This document shows, one piece after another, positions 26,603 to 38,400 of a DNA stretch of 64,000 nucleotides; within the stretch, counting starts at the first letter, position 1, and each line of letters starts with the position of its first letter. Below the pieces are notes generated by a model. That model did no database searches and was not told the origin of the DNA. It saw only the letters and a list, made by a program, of their open reading frames with translations. Source of the DNA: Gymnorhina tibicen (Eukaryota > Chordata > Aves > Passeriformes > Artamidae); assembly GCA_013399875.1 (NCBI GenBank), contig VXAZ01007529.1, positions 556,613 through 620,612 on the forward strand, read 5' to 3'. Both the position numbers and the translations under genes were made by a program.

Positions 26603-29310
26603 TTTACCCACCCCATCTTGTCTTTGAGGAGAGGATGTTACCTCACCCTGATGGTATCATATGGAAAAGGGAAAGCATGCTCAGCAGCCTGTTCCTTCTT
26701 GAATATCTTGCTTTGCTGCTGGATTTAATGAAAATACACTCACTGATAGAATACTGAGCAATCAGCTCAAATTTGGTGTGACCTCCCTTGCCTAAACTGA
26801 ATCACAACATCCAGAGTTTCCCCATCTTGGCTTTTACACCTTTTACTTGTTCTAAAGAGCAGCCCCAGTACATGATGTATTCCTTTTCCCTGCTGTTTGC
26901 TGAACTCTGAAGATTTTTTCCAGGAAAGATGGGAGTTGTTTCCATTTTACAATGCTTGAAACTCAGAGATTGATTGTAGCAGCCTTATTTCTCACGCCTC
27001 CTCTGGAAGACACAGACTGGTTTGCCTCAAGCAGGTCTTGATGATCTATGCTTCTCTGTTTCCATCACTGAAATAAAAAAATAAATGCCCAAGTAAGCAC
27101 AGGCAGCAAAAGAATCGAAGCAGATGGATTTCAGCTCCCAAGATCACATCCATCACCTGTACAAAGTCTCCTGCAAGAGCTTCCCAGCTGATTTACATTT
27201 GACAACAGCAATTGTGATTGCTCAAAGGCTCTGAAGTGCTGAGAGCGGTGAGGGTGTCCATCCTATCGTGCTTTTCATAGCAGCTGTGGCTAAATAAATT
27301 ACATAACATGTTGCAAATACTCGCTGGAGGCCTGCCCACTTCACTTTGCCCTCCACTCTGACAGCATTAAAAACAAACAAAACTAAAAATGGCAACACTG
27401 CATGACATTGGCATTATTTACCAAAGCTTGAGAAGATACTCAAGTACCTCCTGGTAATTTCAGAGACGAATGCTCACCTGCACTTTAAAAGATGGGTCCA
27501 CAAAAAGCACATTTTGTCAGCTGATTTCCAGCATGTAAAATAGGTGAGCTGGTTAGAAGCCTTCCTCGCATTAAAAGATAAGCTGCAGCCCAACACCACT
27601 GGCAATTAAAGTCCTGTTAAGAGTTTTCCTATGGATAATAACAACAGGCCTCCTGTGACACCAGCTGGGATGACCCACACACGGTGGTCTAAAGCAGCAG
27701 TTCCCACCTGCAAACCCTGAACATCGTTCCGAAGAATTAGGAAAGATTTTGTGAAGTAAAAAAAGAGATGCTGGTGGAAAGGGGAAGTGATTTTTCACAG
27801 GTTTCCCAAGCTATGGAGCAATCTGTGGCATGATCAGTAGGAAATGACCAGAGACCTCATGAGGACACAAAGAGTCTGTAACCAGAAATATTTGGAAACC
27901 CTGTTCTTGCTCATTTGACCATCTCACAGAAGCTGTTAAAGTCAATGACTTCACCAGAATGGCAAAAATAGACAGTCCATTTTGAAATATAGTTCCATAA
28001 CACTTTTTTTCTCAGAGACCTCACATGACACCTTAAGAACCGACAGCTTCAAAGGAGCAATATTCAGTACTGCAACTTCTGTTCAGCAATATTTCCTCCT
28101 CAGTTCTCAAGACAGTTAGAAGAAACTGAGGGGGGGAAAGGAAAACCACCAAGAAAATGAGAGAAGAATTAAAGAACTGAATAGGAGTGGGGAGGGTAAG
28201 GAATAAGAAAGAGAAATCAATAGAATAAAACACAAAGCTCAATCCTATAAACAGCTGTTTTTAAATTCACACACTTAAAGCTATGCATAGCTGCCTTAAT
28301 TACCAAAGAGTGAACTGCAAGCTTAAAACCAAATCTATATTTGGAAAACGAAGTTGAAAACAAACCCAGAAAACAAAATCAGCCTTATCTAGTCCAGCAT
28401 TAATTAAACCTGTGTTGGAATATCTGTTTGGATCAGCTCCCTCAGATGAGTGCTAGTTCAGAATTTAAAATTATTAAACTTCACCTGCAAGTGCTGTGTG
28501 GTTACCCAGAAATAAAACCCTCTCCCTTGCAGACAGGGTGCTTAGGGAGGAGGTTACTCTGTGACATTTTAGCTCATCTAAAAGAGCCACTAAATAATTA
28601 AGTCCTGCTAATTTTCAGTGAGGACAGAGCTTAGGGAGCTTTTTTGTCTACCAAAACAGATCCTAATATTAAACCACTACTGCTAAAAATGAAAAGCATC
28701 TACTGATTTTTTTTTCTTTTAATTTTCATGTATGACTTTTTGGGGTTTTGGATAATTTTTTTAGTTCTTGGCATTTGCATAAAGAAAGCTTATTTTCTTT
28801 TTGAGAGGACAGGGGGAGGAATGTCCTGAAACATTTCTGCATAACTGAAAATTTGGGGGGAAATATTCCCCCTTTCTCCATTGTCGAACATTACTTTTCC
28901 TGCTTTCTTAAACTGACAGAAAGGTAACATCCCAGCATTTCAAAGCTCAGTTCCATAACTAATGTTTCTAGCTAGGTATGAATAATATTTATAGTTATAC
29001 ATACAAAAGGATTTATAAATACAGTTAGCTGAGATTCTGCCAGAGTATTCAGATTGCTTTCCACCAGAAATTTAAATTGCAAAATTCTTAATGGAACCAT
29101 GAATCTGATGAAAAATAACACCTTGACAATTTCCCAGTCATCCACCTGACAGCACCAGAAAGAACTGCCTGAGAACCTCCCAAACCTGTGCTCTGTGGAT
29201 CCATGACACTGGGACTGCCAGGGGAATTTGAGGAAAACACCTGGAAATCCACCTCTGGCTGGAACAGAGTAAAGACCAGAAACATCTTCAGATTTGGGAC
29301 CATTGTTACT

Positions 29311-29420
29311 AATCATGGTTAAGATGCATTTGGACAGTGCCCTTAATACCATGCTTTAATTTTTGGTTAGGCCTGAAGTGCTCAGACCAGACGGTTGTTG
29401 TAGGTCCCTTCCAATTGAAA
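29311..29420 (+). repeat. Diverged CR1 3' end
   Basis: GCATTTGGACAGTGCCCTTA, GTTAGGCCTGAAGTG and TGTAGGTCCCTTCCAATTGA resemble the terminal blocks of a CR1 subfamily. It runs directly into the pentanucleotide repeat, as CR1 tails sometimes do. Confidence 0.6.
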
Positions 29421-29482
29421 TTATTCTATTCTATTCTATTCTATTCTTATTCTATTCTATTCTATTCTATTCTATTCTATTC
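29421..29482 (+). repeat. (ATTCT)n microsatellite
   Basis: About twelve ATTCT units follow a CR1-like 3' end, with one shortened unit near 29,446. Its position suggests expansion of the short repeat that ends CR1 copies. Confidence 0.92.
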
Positions 29483-30261
29483 CTTTGAAGGGGGAAATAA
29501 AAGCATCTAGAAGGACTGTTAAACACACAACTGCTAGCTGTGGCTTTCTTGGCTATCAGACACAGACCTGAAGCCATCTCACTCTTTTCTGATGCTGCCT
29601 GCATTTCTCTCTCAGGTGTGCAAGAAAAACCAGGATTATTTTTCCACAACAGTTATAGCTAAGCCTCAGCTGCCTGATTTTTAATCTGACACCTAGAAAG
29701 GTTTGCCCTAAGTCCCCACACACACACCACAGTGCTGTATTGTAACAGGGGAGATGTGTCACATCACGGGGCCCTGTGCTCAAGAACCTGCCTAACCTGC
29801 CTGCACCTCGACAGCAGCCACAGCCCGTGGTCCTGCTCCTGTCCCCTGCTCCTAAAATAACCTCACCCACACCGAGAGGTCTGACACATGCAGACATCAA
29901 CATAGCAGTTAGATGAATCACCCTTGGAGCTGCACACATGTTACGGCCATGATTTCCAAACAAGTATTTTGCAATCTTTCAGAGTCACAGCATTTGTTTG
30001 GTAAAGCTTTGGTCTCCCGTCCCCCAGCCATGAGATTGCTCTCACACTGACACCAGGTACAAGCACTACTATCTGCAGCATGAGGGGCTTAAATGGTACT
30101 TTAACCTGGAAAGGAGTTAAACCATGGGCTACACTTTCAGTGATGTCAAACTGCTGCCGTGAAAAATTAAGGGGCACCCGGACTATTTTTTGTATTTCAC
30201 GACAATTAAAACAGCAAGTGTGTTTTCTTCTCCCTAAGTAAAATTATGACATTTTCCACAT

Positions 30262-30590
30262 CACAGAATTGCAGAGTTAGTCACGCTGGAAGGGACCACA
30301 GTGGGTCACTGGTGCCACCTCCCTGCTCCAGCAGGGCCACCCCAGAGCACACGGTACAGGATTGTGTCCAGAGGGGTCTGGAATATCCCCAGTGAGGGAG
30401 ACTCCACACCCTCTCTGGACAATCTGTTCAGGGCTCGGTCACTGCCCAGGGAAGAAGTTCTACCTCCTATCCAGGTGGAACTTCCTGGGCATCAGTTCCT
30501 GCCCGTTCCCTCTTGTCCTATTGCCTGGCACCACCAAGCAGAGGCTGGCTCCATCCTCTTATCACCCTTCCTTCCTGAAGGAGTCTACCC
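30262..30590 (-). repeat. CR1 LINE fragment
   Basis: On the plus strand it opens with CACAGAATTGCAGAGTTAG and GCTGGAAGGGACCACAGTGG, then GAGACTCCACACCCTCTCTG and CTGCCCAGGGAAGAAGTTCT. This is a CR1 3' end inserted in the minus orientation. Confidence 0.9.
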
Positions 30591-30694
30591 TTATCATTCA
30601 TAATAGTAAGGAAGTCTGAATTATTTGGCATGGATGCTTTTTGGAATTTTTGGAATATTTGCTTTTTATCCCACGCTTTTTATCTCAAAATTTG

Positions 30695-30824
30695 AAAATG
30701 ATAACTGATTATGAAGCAATTTCATGAGGGTTTCTAAGTTAATATTGAGATTTTCCAGTAAAATGATAACTGATTATGAAACAATTTTGTAAGGGTTCCT
30801 ACGTTCATATTGAGATTTTCCAGT
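30695..30824 (+). repeat. 65-bp tandem duplication, two copies
   Basis: Copies at 30,695-30,759 and 30,760-30,824 both start AAAATGATAACTGATTATGA and end TTGAGATTTTCCAGT. They differ at a handful of positions, so the duplication is not recent. Confidence 0.92.
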
Positions 30825-32212
30825 TGCTCTCCTGACATTATCACTACTGATGCATCATACACAAATGTCTTATGCCAAATATTTTCAAGAATGTGCCCAA
30901 ATCTCTTCTAAACTTCAAATCTCAGTTAAAAACAAGAAAGTGTTTTAAAAACATAGAAATTAAGAAGTCTGGCTTTGGGTTTTCACTTCCAGCTACAACT
31001 CCAGTTACAGCAGAAGACCTAATTTCTAGAAATCCCACAGGGCTTTGTGGTTTCTTCAAAGCCTTTCTCTCGTGGCAGAAAGCAGACACACTCCCAGGAT
31101 GCACAGGTTTACTCCCAGCATGAGTTCTTCCAGAATTTATCTGCCATGGATACCAAACACCAAACACTTTTCTACCAGAACTGGAAAAAAGGCCAGTGCA
31201 TTCGACGTAGTGTTATCAGCATGACTGACCCTGTGAGTCATTTTTGCATGACTCAGTCCATTCTGCAATGGAATGCCAGTCTTGACTCTCCAGCTCTTAA
31301 GATCAGCCTCTCCCTCATAGCCCCAGATGTGGAAGGAACCTCTCACCCATCACCATTCCCAACTATTGGTGAGTTGAAATAAACCAAAGTACCTTAAAAT
31401 TTGTTTGGAAAGGTGAGACCAGAAGTAAGGGACTTCATGTTATGTTTCATGGACGAACTCCGGAGTTTAGGATGACCCGGATGGTATCAACATAGGGTCT
31501 GTGGCTTCCTATTTCCTCTTTCCTCTCAAAATCCATCCCCAGCTCCCTGACAGCAGAGAAGTGATGTGTTTGTACAGCCCCATCCCTCACCAGATGGACA
31601 GATCCAGCCCAGCATCACAGTCACTGCAAAAAGCAATCACTGAAGCTAAAAAGCAAGCAGAACAACCTTTAGGGTTTTTCTTTTGTGTCTGGCTTGTACA
31701 GTCAGAGATGTTATTTCTCTAGAAAGAACAAAATGTTGTTATTATTTTTCTCCTTTAACCCACACTCAAGAAATCTGTGAATCCCTGTCTTTTGGTGGGG
31801 AAAGTTTTGCACTTTATCTCTTCGCAGTTCCAACCATTTATGCCTGGCTTTTTAAGGGAGCTGAAACGTTTTAAAAGACCTGGAATTGTTTATGCAAAGA
31901 AGGCTAAAGGCCTCAAGCTAGCTGACACTAGTCCTTCCACATATTCTTAAGGCAGAGATATGGGGAAAACAGGTCAAGGAGGCAAAGAATTCTGCAGTAT
32001 TTACCAGAGAATCTCACCATCCTTTAATACAGTCAGGAGAGAAACCCCTACTCTCCTTTGCCTTCTTATATTAATCAAAGGATCAGGGTCCTTTGGATTG
32101 TGCAGTCTGAGGAGAAAATCTTTCCTGGTGAGAAGCAAATGCTTCTTCTCTTCACTATTGGCCCAAGCAAGACATTCAGCTTCACATTAAAACAGGATAA
32201 AAATAATTCAGC

Positions 32213-32241
32213 CTATCTGTAGAGGAAAGCTCTACAGATAG
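32213..32241. repeat. Perfect 12-bp inverted repeat, 5-nt loop
   Basis: CTATCTGTAGAG (32,213-32,224), the loop GAAAG, and the exact reverse complement CTCTACAGATAG (32,230-32,241) could form a stable hairpin. No flanking transposon ends or gene were recognised. Confidence 0.9.
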
Positions 32242-33744
32242 TGTTGTGTCTGGATTATTAGAAGGGTAATTTTAAAAGGCTTCTGGTAAACTCTGATTTC
32301 CTCTTATCAGCAATATCCTGAATTTGCTTTTCTCTGTTCTAGTAGGACAAAATAACACTTTAACCACCCAGCACAATTTTAAGTGCAGGTAATAAATATT
32401 TCATGCAAAATGCCTATTATCCCATGCAAATACAAAGTTTCAAAATAATAAATCAGTTTGAAGTAATTCTACAAGGGTCATGAATTTCCATTAGTGATTT
32501 CTATTATGCAGAAATTCAGTTGATTACTATCTCATTCCAGTAGTCAGAGAAGTTCAGGTGTGGTTAGAAAGTTGCATCTGTCAGATCGTCACACCCTGGA
32601 AGAGTGAAACATAGATGTTCCCTCCAGATCCTTCATATAGAATGAAAAAAAAAAGCCACATCATTATTTTCATTCCATATTCTTGAGAATACTAAAGATG
32701 CACAAATGCATTTGACTTCCTCGTAAATTAATTTGCCACGTGAATGAGAGTTTCGTTTTTTACAGACGCACAGGAAGTTTTTATCCAACAGGTCCATTTT
32801 TTGCCTCTGATCAAAAGGTTACTGCCCATGAATTTTAATGAGAGTTGCTTTAACATAGCATAAGCATGAAAAGCTCAATAATACAAAGGCAGGAAGGGAG
32901 TTACCCAAAGTTCTTCTGTGATCCTTAATTTTAGAAACTTAAGGGAAGCCATATTACTCATGCTAACCAACAGCATAAATTCTTAATGGCAAAGTGACAG
33001 AAGAAAACCAACCCAAAAGCCACACAGAAATCCAGTCCGAGCTCAGGACTGAGACACAAGACCTCCCCTTGCTCAGTTTCCAGTTACCACGAGAGTTTTG
33101 TCACATGCGTTTATTAATTTCAGGCTTGCTGGATCTATATTGTTGTGGCCAGCCTCCATCCCTCTGCTTCCCTTTACTTTATAGGAAATACATTCCTGTT
33201 TTGTAACCTACTCTGGGAAGCAGCTGCCCAAGCCAGCATCTCCCCCTCCATATTGCCTCTGGAATGTGCTGTATCTTATCATTTATTTTGGCAACAATAA
33301 CTCCAACATGTTTTTAGTTGCATTTCAGTATGGCTTTTCTGTTTTTACTGTTCTGCTTGGGGTATTTTTGACTCTCGATACCTGATGAATTTCTAATCCC
33401 ACAGTATGAAATTAAGATACAAGCCCTCAGTTTTCATTCCTGAGTTAACAGAAATCAGAAGCTGAGTGCTGAACTCCCTGTTACAATGAAAGGGAAATTC
33501 TTAGCTGAAATTTAACATGTTTTTTCTCACAACTGGGGTGACCTAAGGGCACGTGCGCAACCAGTTGCCATGGATCAGCTGGCGGGCTGAAACTTATCCT
33601 GCCTTATTTTCCTAAAGTGGATGTTTGTAACTTCATACAGACATATTTGAAAGATTAAAGAAGTTAAACTACGGTGTAAGTTGATCTTGTATGGGAAAAC
33701 ACCCTTTTAAGCTAGACTGCTGCATTTATGTTAAACAAAATGTT

Positions 33745-34160
33745 CAGCAGAGGCCACAAAGGTGATGAGGGGTCTGGAGCATCTCTGTGGGAGCTGGGCC
33801 TGATTAGTTAGAGAAGTCAGAAAGGGGATCTCATTAATGCATATAAATATCTCAAAGCAAGTGCCAAGAGGATGGTGCCGGACTCTCTTCTGTGGTGCCC
33901 AGCGACAGGACGAGGAGCAATGGCCATAAACTAAAACAAGAAGTTTCACCTTAACACAAGGAAGAATTTCTTTACACTGAGGGTGGCAGAGCACTGGAAC
34001 AGCTGCCCAGGGAGGGTGTGTGGATTCTCCCTCTCTGGAAATATTCCAAACCCACCTGGACACATTCCTGTGTCACCTGCTCTTGGTGAACCTGCCTGGG
34101 CAGGGGTGTTGGAATGGATGATCTCCAGAGGTCTCTTCCAATCCTAAGGATTCCGTCATC
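33745..34160 (+). repeat. CR1 LINE fragment (3' end) upstream of CD9
   Basis: The blocks GGCCACAAAGGTGATGAGGG, GAATTTCTTTACACTGAGGG, GGAACAGCTGCCCAGGGAGG and GATCTCCAGAGGTCTCTTCC, ending ATTCCGTCATC, identify CR1. It is closely related to the copy at 18,780. Confidence 0.93.
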
Positions 34161-34186
34161 TACGCCAAGAGCAGGTCGGGTTGGGG

Positions 34187-34366
34187 CGGTGAGGCTGGTT
34201 AGATACTACGACAAAGTTTTTCACCCAGAGGGTGGTCGGGTACTGAAGAGGCTCCCCAGGGAAGTGGTCACAACCCCAACCCTGCCAGAGCTCCAGGAGC
34301 GTTTGGACAACGCTGCGGGGACAGGCTGGGATTGCTGGGGCTGCGCCGCGCAGGGCCGGGAGCGGG
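34187..34366 (+). repeat. CR1 fragment at the CD9 promoter edge (repeated at 34,972-35,151)
   Basis: The words GTTTTTCACCCAGAGGGTGG, GAGGCTCCCCAGGGAAGTGG, GAGCGTTTGGACAA, GGGATTGCTGGGGCTG and GCAGGGCCGGGAG follow the order of a CR1 3' end, with several positions changed towards CpG. It stops about 270 bp before the CD9 start codon. Confidence 0.8.
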
Positions 34367-34638
34367 CCGGGAGCGGGGCTCTGACGCGCCCCGTGCCTCC
34401 CCTCCGTACCCGGGCATTCCGAGCCCCCAGGATGGCCGGGCACGGCCCCGTGTGGCGCTGCCGGCGTGCTGGGAGCCCGCCCGGCCTCGGGGCGGAGCGC
34501 GGCGGCCCCAGGTGCGGGGCGCGGCCGGGGGCGGCCCTGGGGGCGGGAGGGGGAGTCCCCGAGACACCCGGGCAGGGCCGCATTTAACAAGCGGCGTCGG
34601 AGCGGGGGAGCCTGGTCCCCGCGCCTGCCGCCGCCACC

Positions 34639-34704
34639 ATGCCGGTCAAAGGAGGCACCAAGTGCATCAAGTACCTGCTCTTCGGCTTCAACTTCATCTT
34701 CTGG
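34639..34704 (+). other. CD9: Duplicate copy of CD9 exon 1 (probable assembly artefact)
   Basis: This 66-nt exon (ATG to TGG, then donor GTGAGG) is identical to 35,424-35,489 and lies in the first copy of the duplicated block. It should not be counted as an extra exon or alternative promoter unless reads span both copies. Confidence 0.9.
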
Positions 34705-34970
34705 GTGAGGCGGCCCGGGCTGTGCCCCCCGCGCTGCCCGGGGGGGAGCCCGCGGGACGGGGCTGGAGGGGAGGGGAAGCGCCGGGAGCCGCGTTTTGTT
34801 TGCTTTTTCTGGTGCGCGCTTTCTGCTGTTTTCCCCACTTACTGCCACCCGGGAGGAGAGGGGCGGGTGCCCGGGTGCTCACCGCTTTATTTTTCACGTT
34901 TTTCGGGTTTTATCGTAAGGCGGGCTGAGTGCGCTGCCAGGCGGGGAGGGCGGGCTGGGTTTGCGGATAG

Positions 34971-34971
34971 N
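34971..34971. other. Single-base assembly gap (N)
   Basis: A lone N separates the two identical 784-bp copies. This is typical of a scaffold join between contigs. Confidence 0.95.
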
Positions 34972-35151
34972 CGGTGAGGCTGGTTAGATACTACGACAAA
35001 GTTTTTCACCCAGAGGGTGGTCGGGTACTGAAGAGGCTCCCCAGGGAAGTGGTCACAACCCCAACCCTGCCAGAGCTCCAGGAGCGTTTGGACAACGCTG
35101 CGGGGACAGGCTGGGATTGCTGGGGCTGCGCCGCGCAGGGCCGGGAGCGGG

Positions 35152-35423
35152 CCGGGAGCGGGGCTCTGACGCGCCCCGTGCCTCCCCTCCGTACCCGGGC
35201 ATTCCGAGCCCCCAGGATGGCCGGGCACGGCCCCGTGTGGCGCTGCCGGCGTGCTGGGAGCCCGCCCGGCCTCGGGGCGGAGCGCGGCGGCCCCAGGTGC
35301 GGGGCGCGGCCGGGGGCGGCCCTGGGGGCGGGAGGGGGAGTCCCCGAGACACCCGGGCAGGGCCGCATTTAACAAGCGGCGTCGGAGCGGGGGAGCCTGG
35401 TCCCCGCGCCTGCCGCCGCCACC
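35152..35423 (+). promoter_or_regulatory. CD9: CD9 CpG-island promoter and 5' UTR
   Basis: The sequence before the start codon is very GC- and CpG-rich, with Sp1-type boxes GGGGGCGG at 35,312-35,319 and GGGGGCGGG at 35,324-35,332, and a weak TATA-like CATTTAA at 35,366-35,372. It ends in an optimal initiation context, GCCGCCACC before ATG. The same sequence occurs at 34,367-34,638 in the duplicated block. The island continues into intron 1 to about 35,880. The exact transcription start is not visible. Confidence 0.75.
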
Positions 35424-35489
35424 ATGCCGGTCAAAGGAGGCACCAAGTGCATCAAGTACCTGCTCTTCGGCTTCAACTTCATCTTCTGG
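35424..35489 (+). CDS. CD9: CD9 exon 1
   Basis: It encodes the first 22 residues, beginning [19 protein letters not shown], essentially identical to mammalian CD9. The ATG lies in a strong context (GCCGCCACC). The donor GTGAGG follows at 35,490. Intron 1 is about 10.5 kb. Confidence 0.96.
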
Positions 35490-38400
35490 GTGAGGCGGCC
35501 CGGGCTGTGCCCCCCGCGCTGCCCGGGGGGGAGCCCGCGGGACGGGGCTGGAGGGGAGGGGAAGCGCCGGGAGCCGCGTTTTGTTTGCTTTTTCTGGTGC
35601 GCGCTTTCTGCTGTTTTCCCCACTTACTGCCACCCGGGAGGAGAGGGGCGGGTGCCCGGGTGCTCACCGCTTTATTTTTCACGTTTTTCGGGTTTTATCG
35701 TAAGGCGGGCTGAGTGCGCTGCCAGGCGGGGAGGGCGGGCTGGGTTTGCGGATAGTCCCCCCCCCTGCATCCCTCAGCACTACATACGATCCTCGCCCTA
35801 AAACTCTGCGTGCAGCTCGGGCTCCCCGGGGGCTTTCCCGGTGCCGGGGCTGTGTCCGGGGTGAGCCGCTTCCTCGCAAGTTGCAGCCTGTGGCTGTCGC
35901 GTGTGTGCACTCCTCGTGTTGGTGGCAGCTGTGGCTTCCCTTCAAGTTTAATCTCTCGGAGCAGACCAGCACCAGTTGAAATCGCATCTCCGGTGTGGAG
36001 ACAACGCTACGCCGTGTTGGCCAGGCAGTGTGAGAAAGCATGGCTGTGCTGAGAGGTTGTGGCTCTTCTCAAGCACTCGGGGCGTGGGCACCTGGATTCA
36101 GCGCTGGCTTCTGCATGGAAAAGTACCACGGGAGCGCAGCACAGCTGCTTGTGTGCCTCAGGGATAGGTGCGAAGTGTGTGGTTCAGAAAGTTGGGTTTT
36201 TCTGGGCTGCTGGCCCCGGTGAAGAAGTGCATGTGTGGCTCTGATGTGGAGGAATGAAGTTGGAGCTGGGGAAAGAAGCCGCGTCTGGACTCAGTCGCAG
36301 CACTGCCCATGGGATGAGTGGAAGTTGCAGTGTCAAAGGATAAAATGCTCGGGATGTCTCGATGTCGAAATGGCTTACAGCAGAGTTGAGAAAACAGAGC
36401 TGCGCTGCAGTTGAGGGAAGTTGTGCAGAACTTGACCCAGGAAAGCACACGTTGTGACCCAAGACTTGCCAGGACAGAGAGCAGGGCTGTCATCTTTGGA
36501 GGGTTACAGCTGATCAGATGGAAAAGCCTAACAAAGCACTGCCTGAAACTTCTGGTCAGTGAGTTTCTAAACCTCTTGTTGAAAGAGACTGAAGTATTCA
36601 TGGTTTGCCTTGTACTTGTTTTGTTTGTTTGTTTCGAAGCTGCAGACTTTCTGGGACGTATTTTATAGGACGAAAGTTCTTGTTGTGGCAAAGGCATTGC
36701 CTCAAAGAAGCTCTTAACCTGAGCATCCCCACCTTGTTGTCTGGGGCCCAGGGCTGAGAATAGGGAGCGGAGTTTTGTTTAGCTCAGAACGTACCTGTTG
36801 CTTGGGAGTGTCGTGGTAATAAAGCTCTGAGACTTGTGCCTTTGGGTGCTCGTGGATACAGAAGTGTACTGGTGACAGTGTGGAGGGAAGAAGAGTGGTG
36901 CTGCTGCCCAGAGGAGCTGAGAGATGATGGCTTTTCAGGTGGCCTTCTTGAGGCTGGCAGTATGCAGCTAGGGTGTGGGGAAGAGAAGAGGAAGGCAAAA
37001 GAATTAAAGGGAGATCAACGCATCGTGAAGATCCCAGTAAGTGTCTGGAGGCCCCAAGAGGCAGTAAAATCCATGCAGCTTGGGTCAGCCAGAGATAAGT
37101 GTGTGTTTGACCAGCTGCATTGGTCCTTGGCTCTTGGGGATCACCACTTGTTACTGTGGCCTGCCAAAAACTGGTGAAGGGGAGTTTAGAGGGTATGGTG
37201 TTAGAGAACCTCGTGTCCTCTGTGGAGAAATAAAGTAGCTGCATCTTGGGTTATTTTGCACTGAACAGTGTAAAAAGAAAGGTGTCCCGGGGCTGGCAGT
37301 ATTAAAAGTCAAGAACCACGCTAATAAGAAAAAAGGCTTTAATGTGACTTGTGGCTTTGCAGATGTGAAAAGTCTGTGAAGTAATGGAAGTAAGTTGACA
37401 AAAACTGTTGTGCCTGAGTGCAATGCTGTACCTCTTTTTTTTTTTGTAATAAGTTGCCTTAAAATGATAGGTGAGGAATTTAAGTGGTCTGCAGCAAACC
37501 TGCAGAGGACTGTGGATGCCATCTTAGGTGGAATGTATTTGCTTCCATCAGAGGCTTGAACAAGGGTAAGAGGAAGCAGAAAGGCTCAAACAGCTTGGTA
37601 AAGGAAGTTATTGAAATTAAAAGGGAAGCTCTCAAAGTTGAAGCTGTATCCAAAGGAAGGCAATAAATGTTCATAAATGCTAGTGAGCCAGCCGAAGGAA
37701 AGCTTTAGGAGTAATTTGCAAAAGCAAACCCAACTAACATATACCCTCTTCAGACACTTGAGGAAAAGGGAGTTTCTCAAGGAGTCCTTCCAGGCAGTAG
37801 TAGCTCCAGGTATAAGAGTTTTGGGAGCGATCTTTGGCAGGACTTTATTTTATTGGGAAAGATTTTGGCAAAATTCTGTGCCATAACCTGGCTTTGACTC
37901 TGAATCCTGCACAGGCTTGAACTGACCTCTTGATGCAAAGGAGGTGAAACAGCAGCAAGTGTTTGATTAACAATTCTCCAAGGTCACACAACACTTCAGA
38001 ACTCTGAGTTGTGGTTAGGTAACTTTCCCTGCTCACCATCCATCTTGGTCCTGGAGGGCTGGAATGCAGCAAATTGGAGGCTGTTTTTTTGCTTTATGGT
38101 AATCTGGGATACACGGAGAGTGGCACATATGGAGCATCTGGAAAAAGCAGAGGAGAAGAGTCTTTAAAAGCAGGAGTACATGTGGAGATGGGACATTGGC
38201 TACTGCAAGGGCAAGTCAGAGTCCATGAAGCTGTTGCCTTGGAGCCTTTAAAAGCCTCAGCATTGGAGAGAGCAAGGACAGGTTTGTGTTGGTTCACTTG
38301 TTCAACATCTCCTGGAAATCTCGGGCCTCTTATTAAAACCAGGCAGTCCTGGAGTAAGATCCTGGCAAGGATGAGATGGCTCTTGGAGTGGAGGCAGGGC

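Larger units (their letters stand above)
9297..33744. other. VWF-CD9 divergent interval, no coding exon recognised
   Basis: Apart from the features listed separately, this AT-rich stretch shows no open frame that resembles a known protein. The VWF 5' untranslated exon and promoter must lie somewhere in its left part. Open frames here are short and look like chance frames or CR1 remnants. Several homopolymer and A-rich runs occur, for example at 10,027-10,056 (AAT type), 19,168-19,186 and 25,303-25,318. Confidence 0.7.
34187..34970 (+). repeat. First copy of a 784-bp identical duplication (CD9 exon 1 block)
   Basis: The block is repeated base for base at 34,972-35,755, as far as I can read, at an offset of 785 with one N between. 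It contains a CR1 fragment, the CD9 promoter, exon 1 (34,639-34,704) and the start of intron 1. Perfect identity, including intronic sequence, and a one-base gap at the junction point to two contig ends that overlap but were not merged. Confidence 0.95.
34972..35755 (+). repeat. Second copy of the 784-bp duplication (contiguous with CD9 intron 1)
   Basis: This copy leads directly into the rest of CD9 intron 1, so its exon 1 (35,424-35,489) is used for the gene model here. The first copy is the one joined to the upstream CR1. In the real genome the two are probably one locus. Confidence 0.95.

Noticed and set aside
34156..34848. A 230-codon open frame on the minus strand, repeated in the second copy as a 248-codon frame at 34,887-35,633
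   Set aside because: It lies opposite the CD9 promoter and exon 1 in very GC-rich DNA where stop codons are rare. It runs through CR1 sequence and is rich in alanine, proline, glycine and arginine with no recognisable domain.
34639..35489. Two CD9 first exons as alternative promoters or a real tandem duplication
   Set aside because: The two blocks are identical, including intronic sequence, and joined by a single N, which fits an assembly overlap better.
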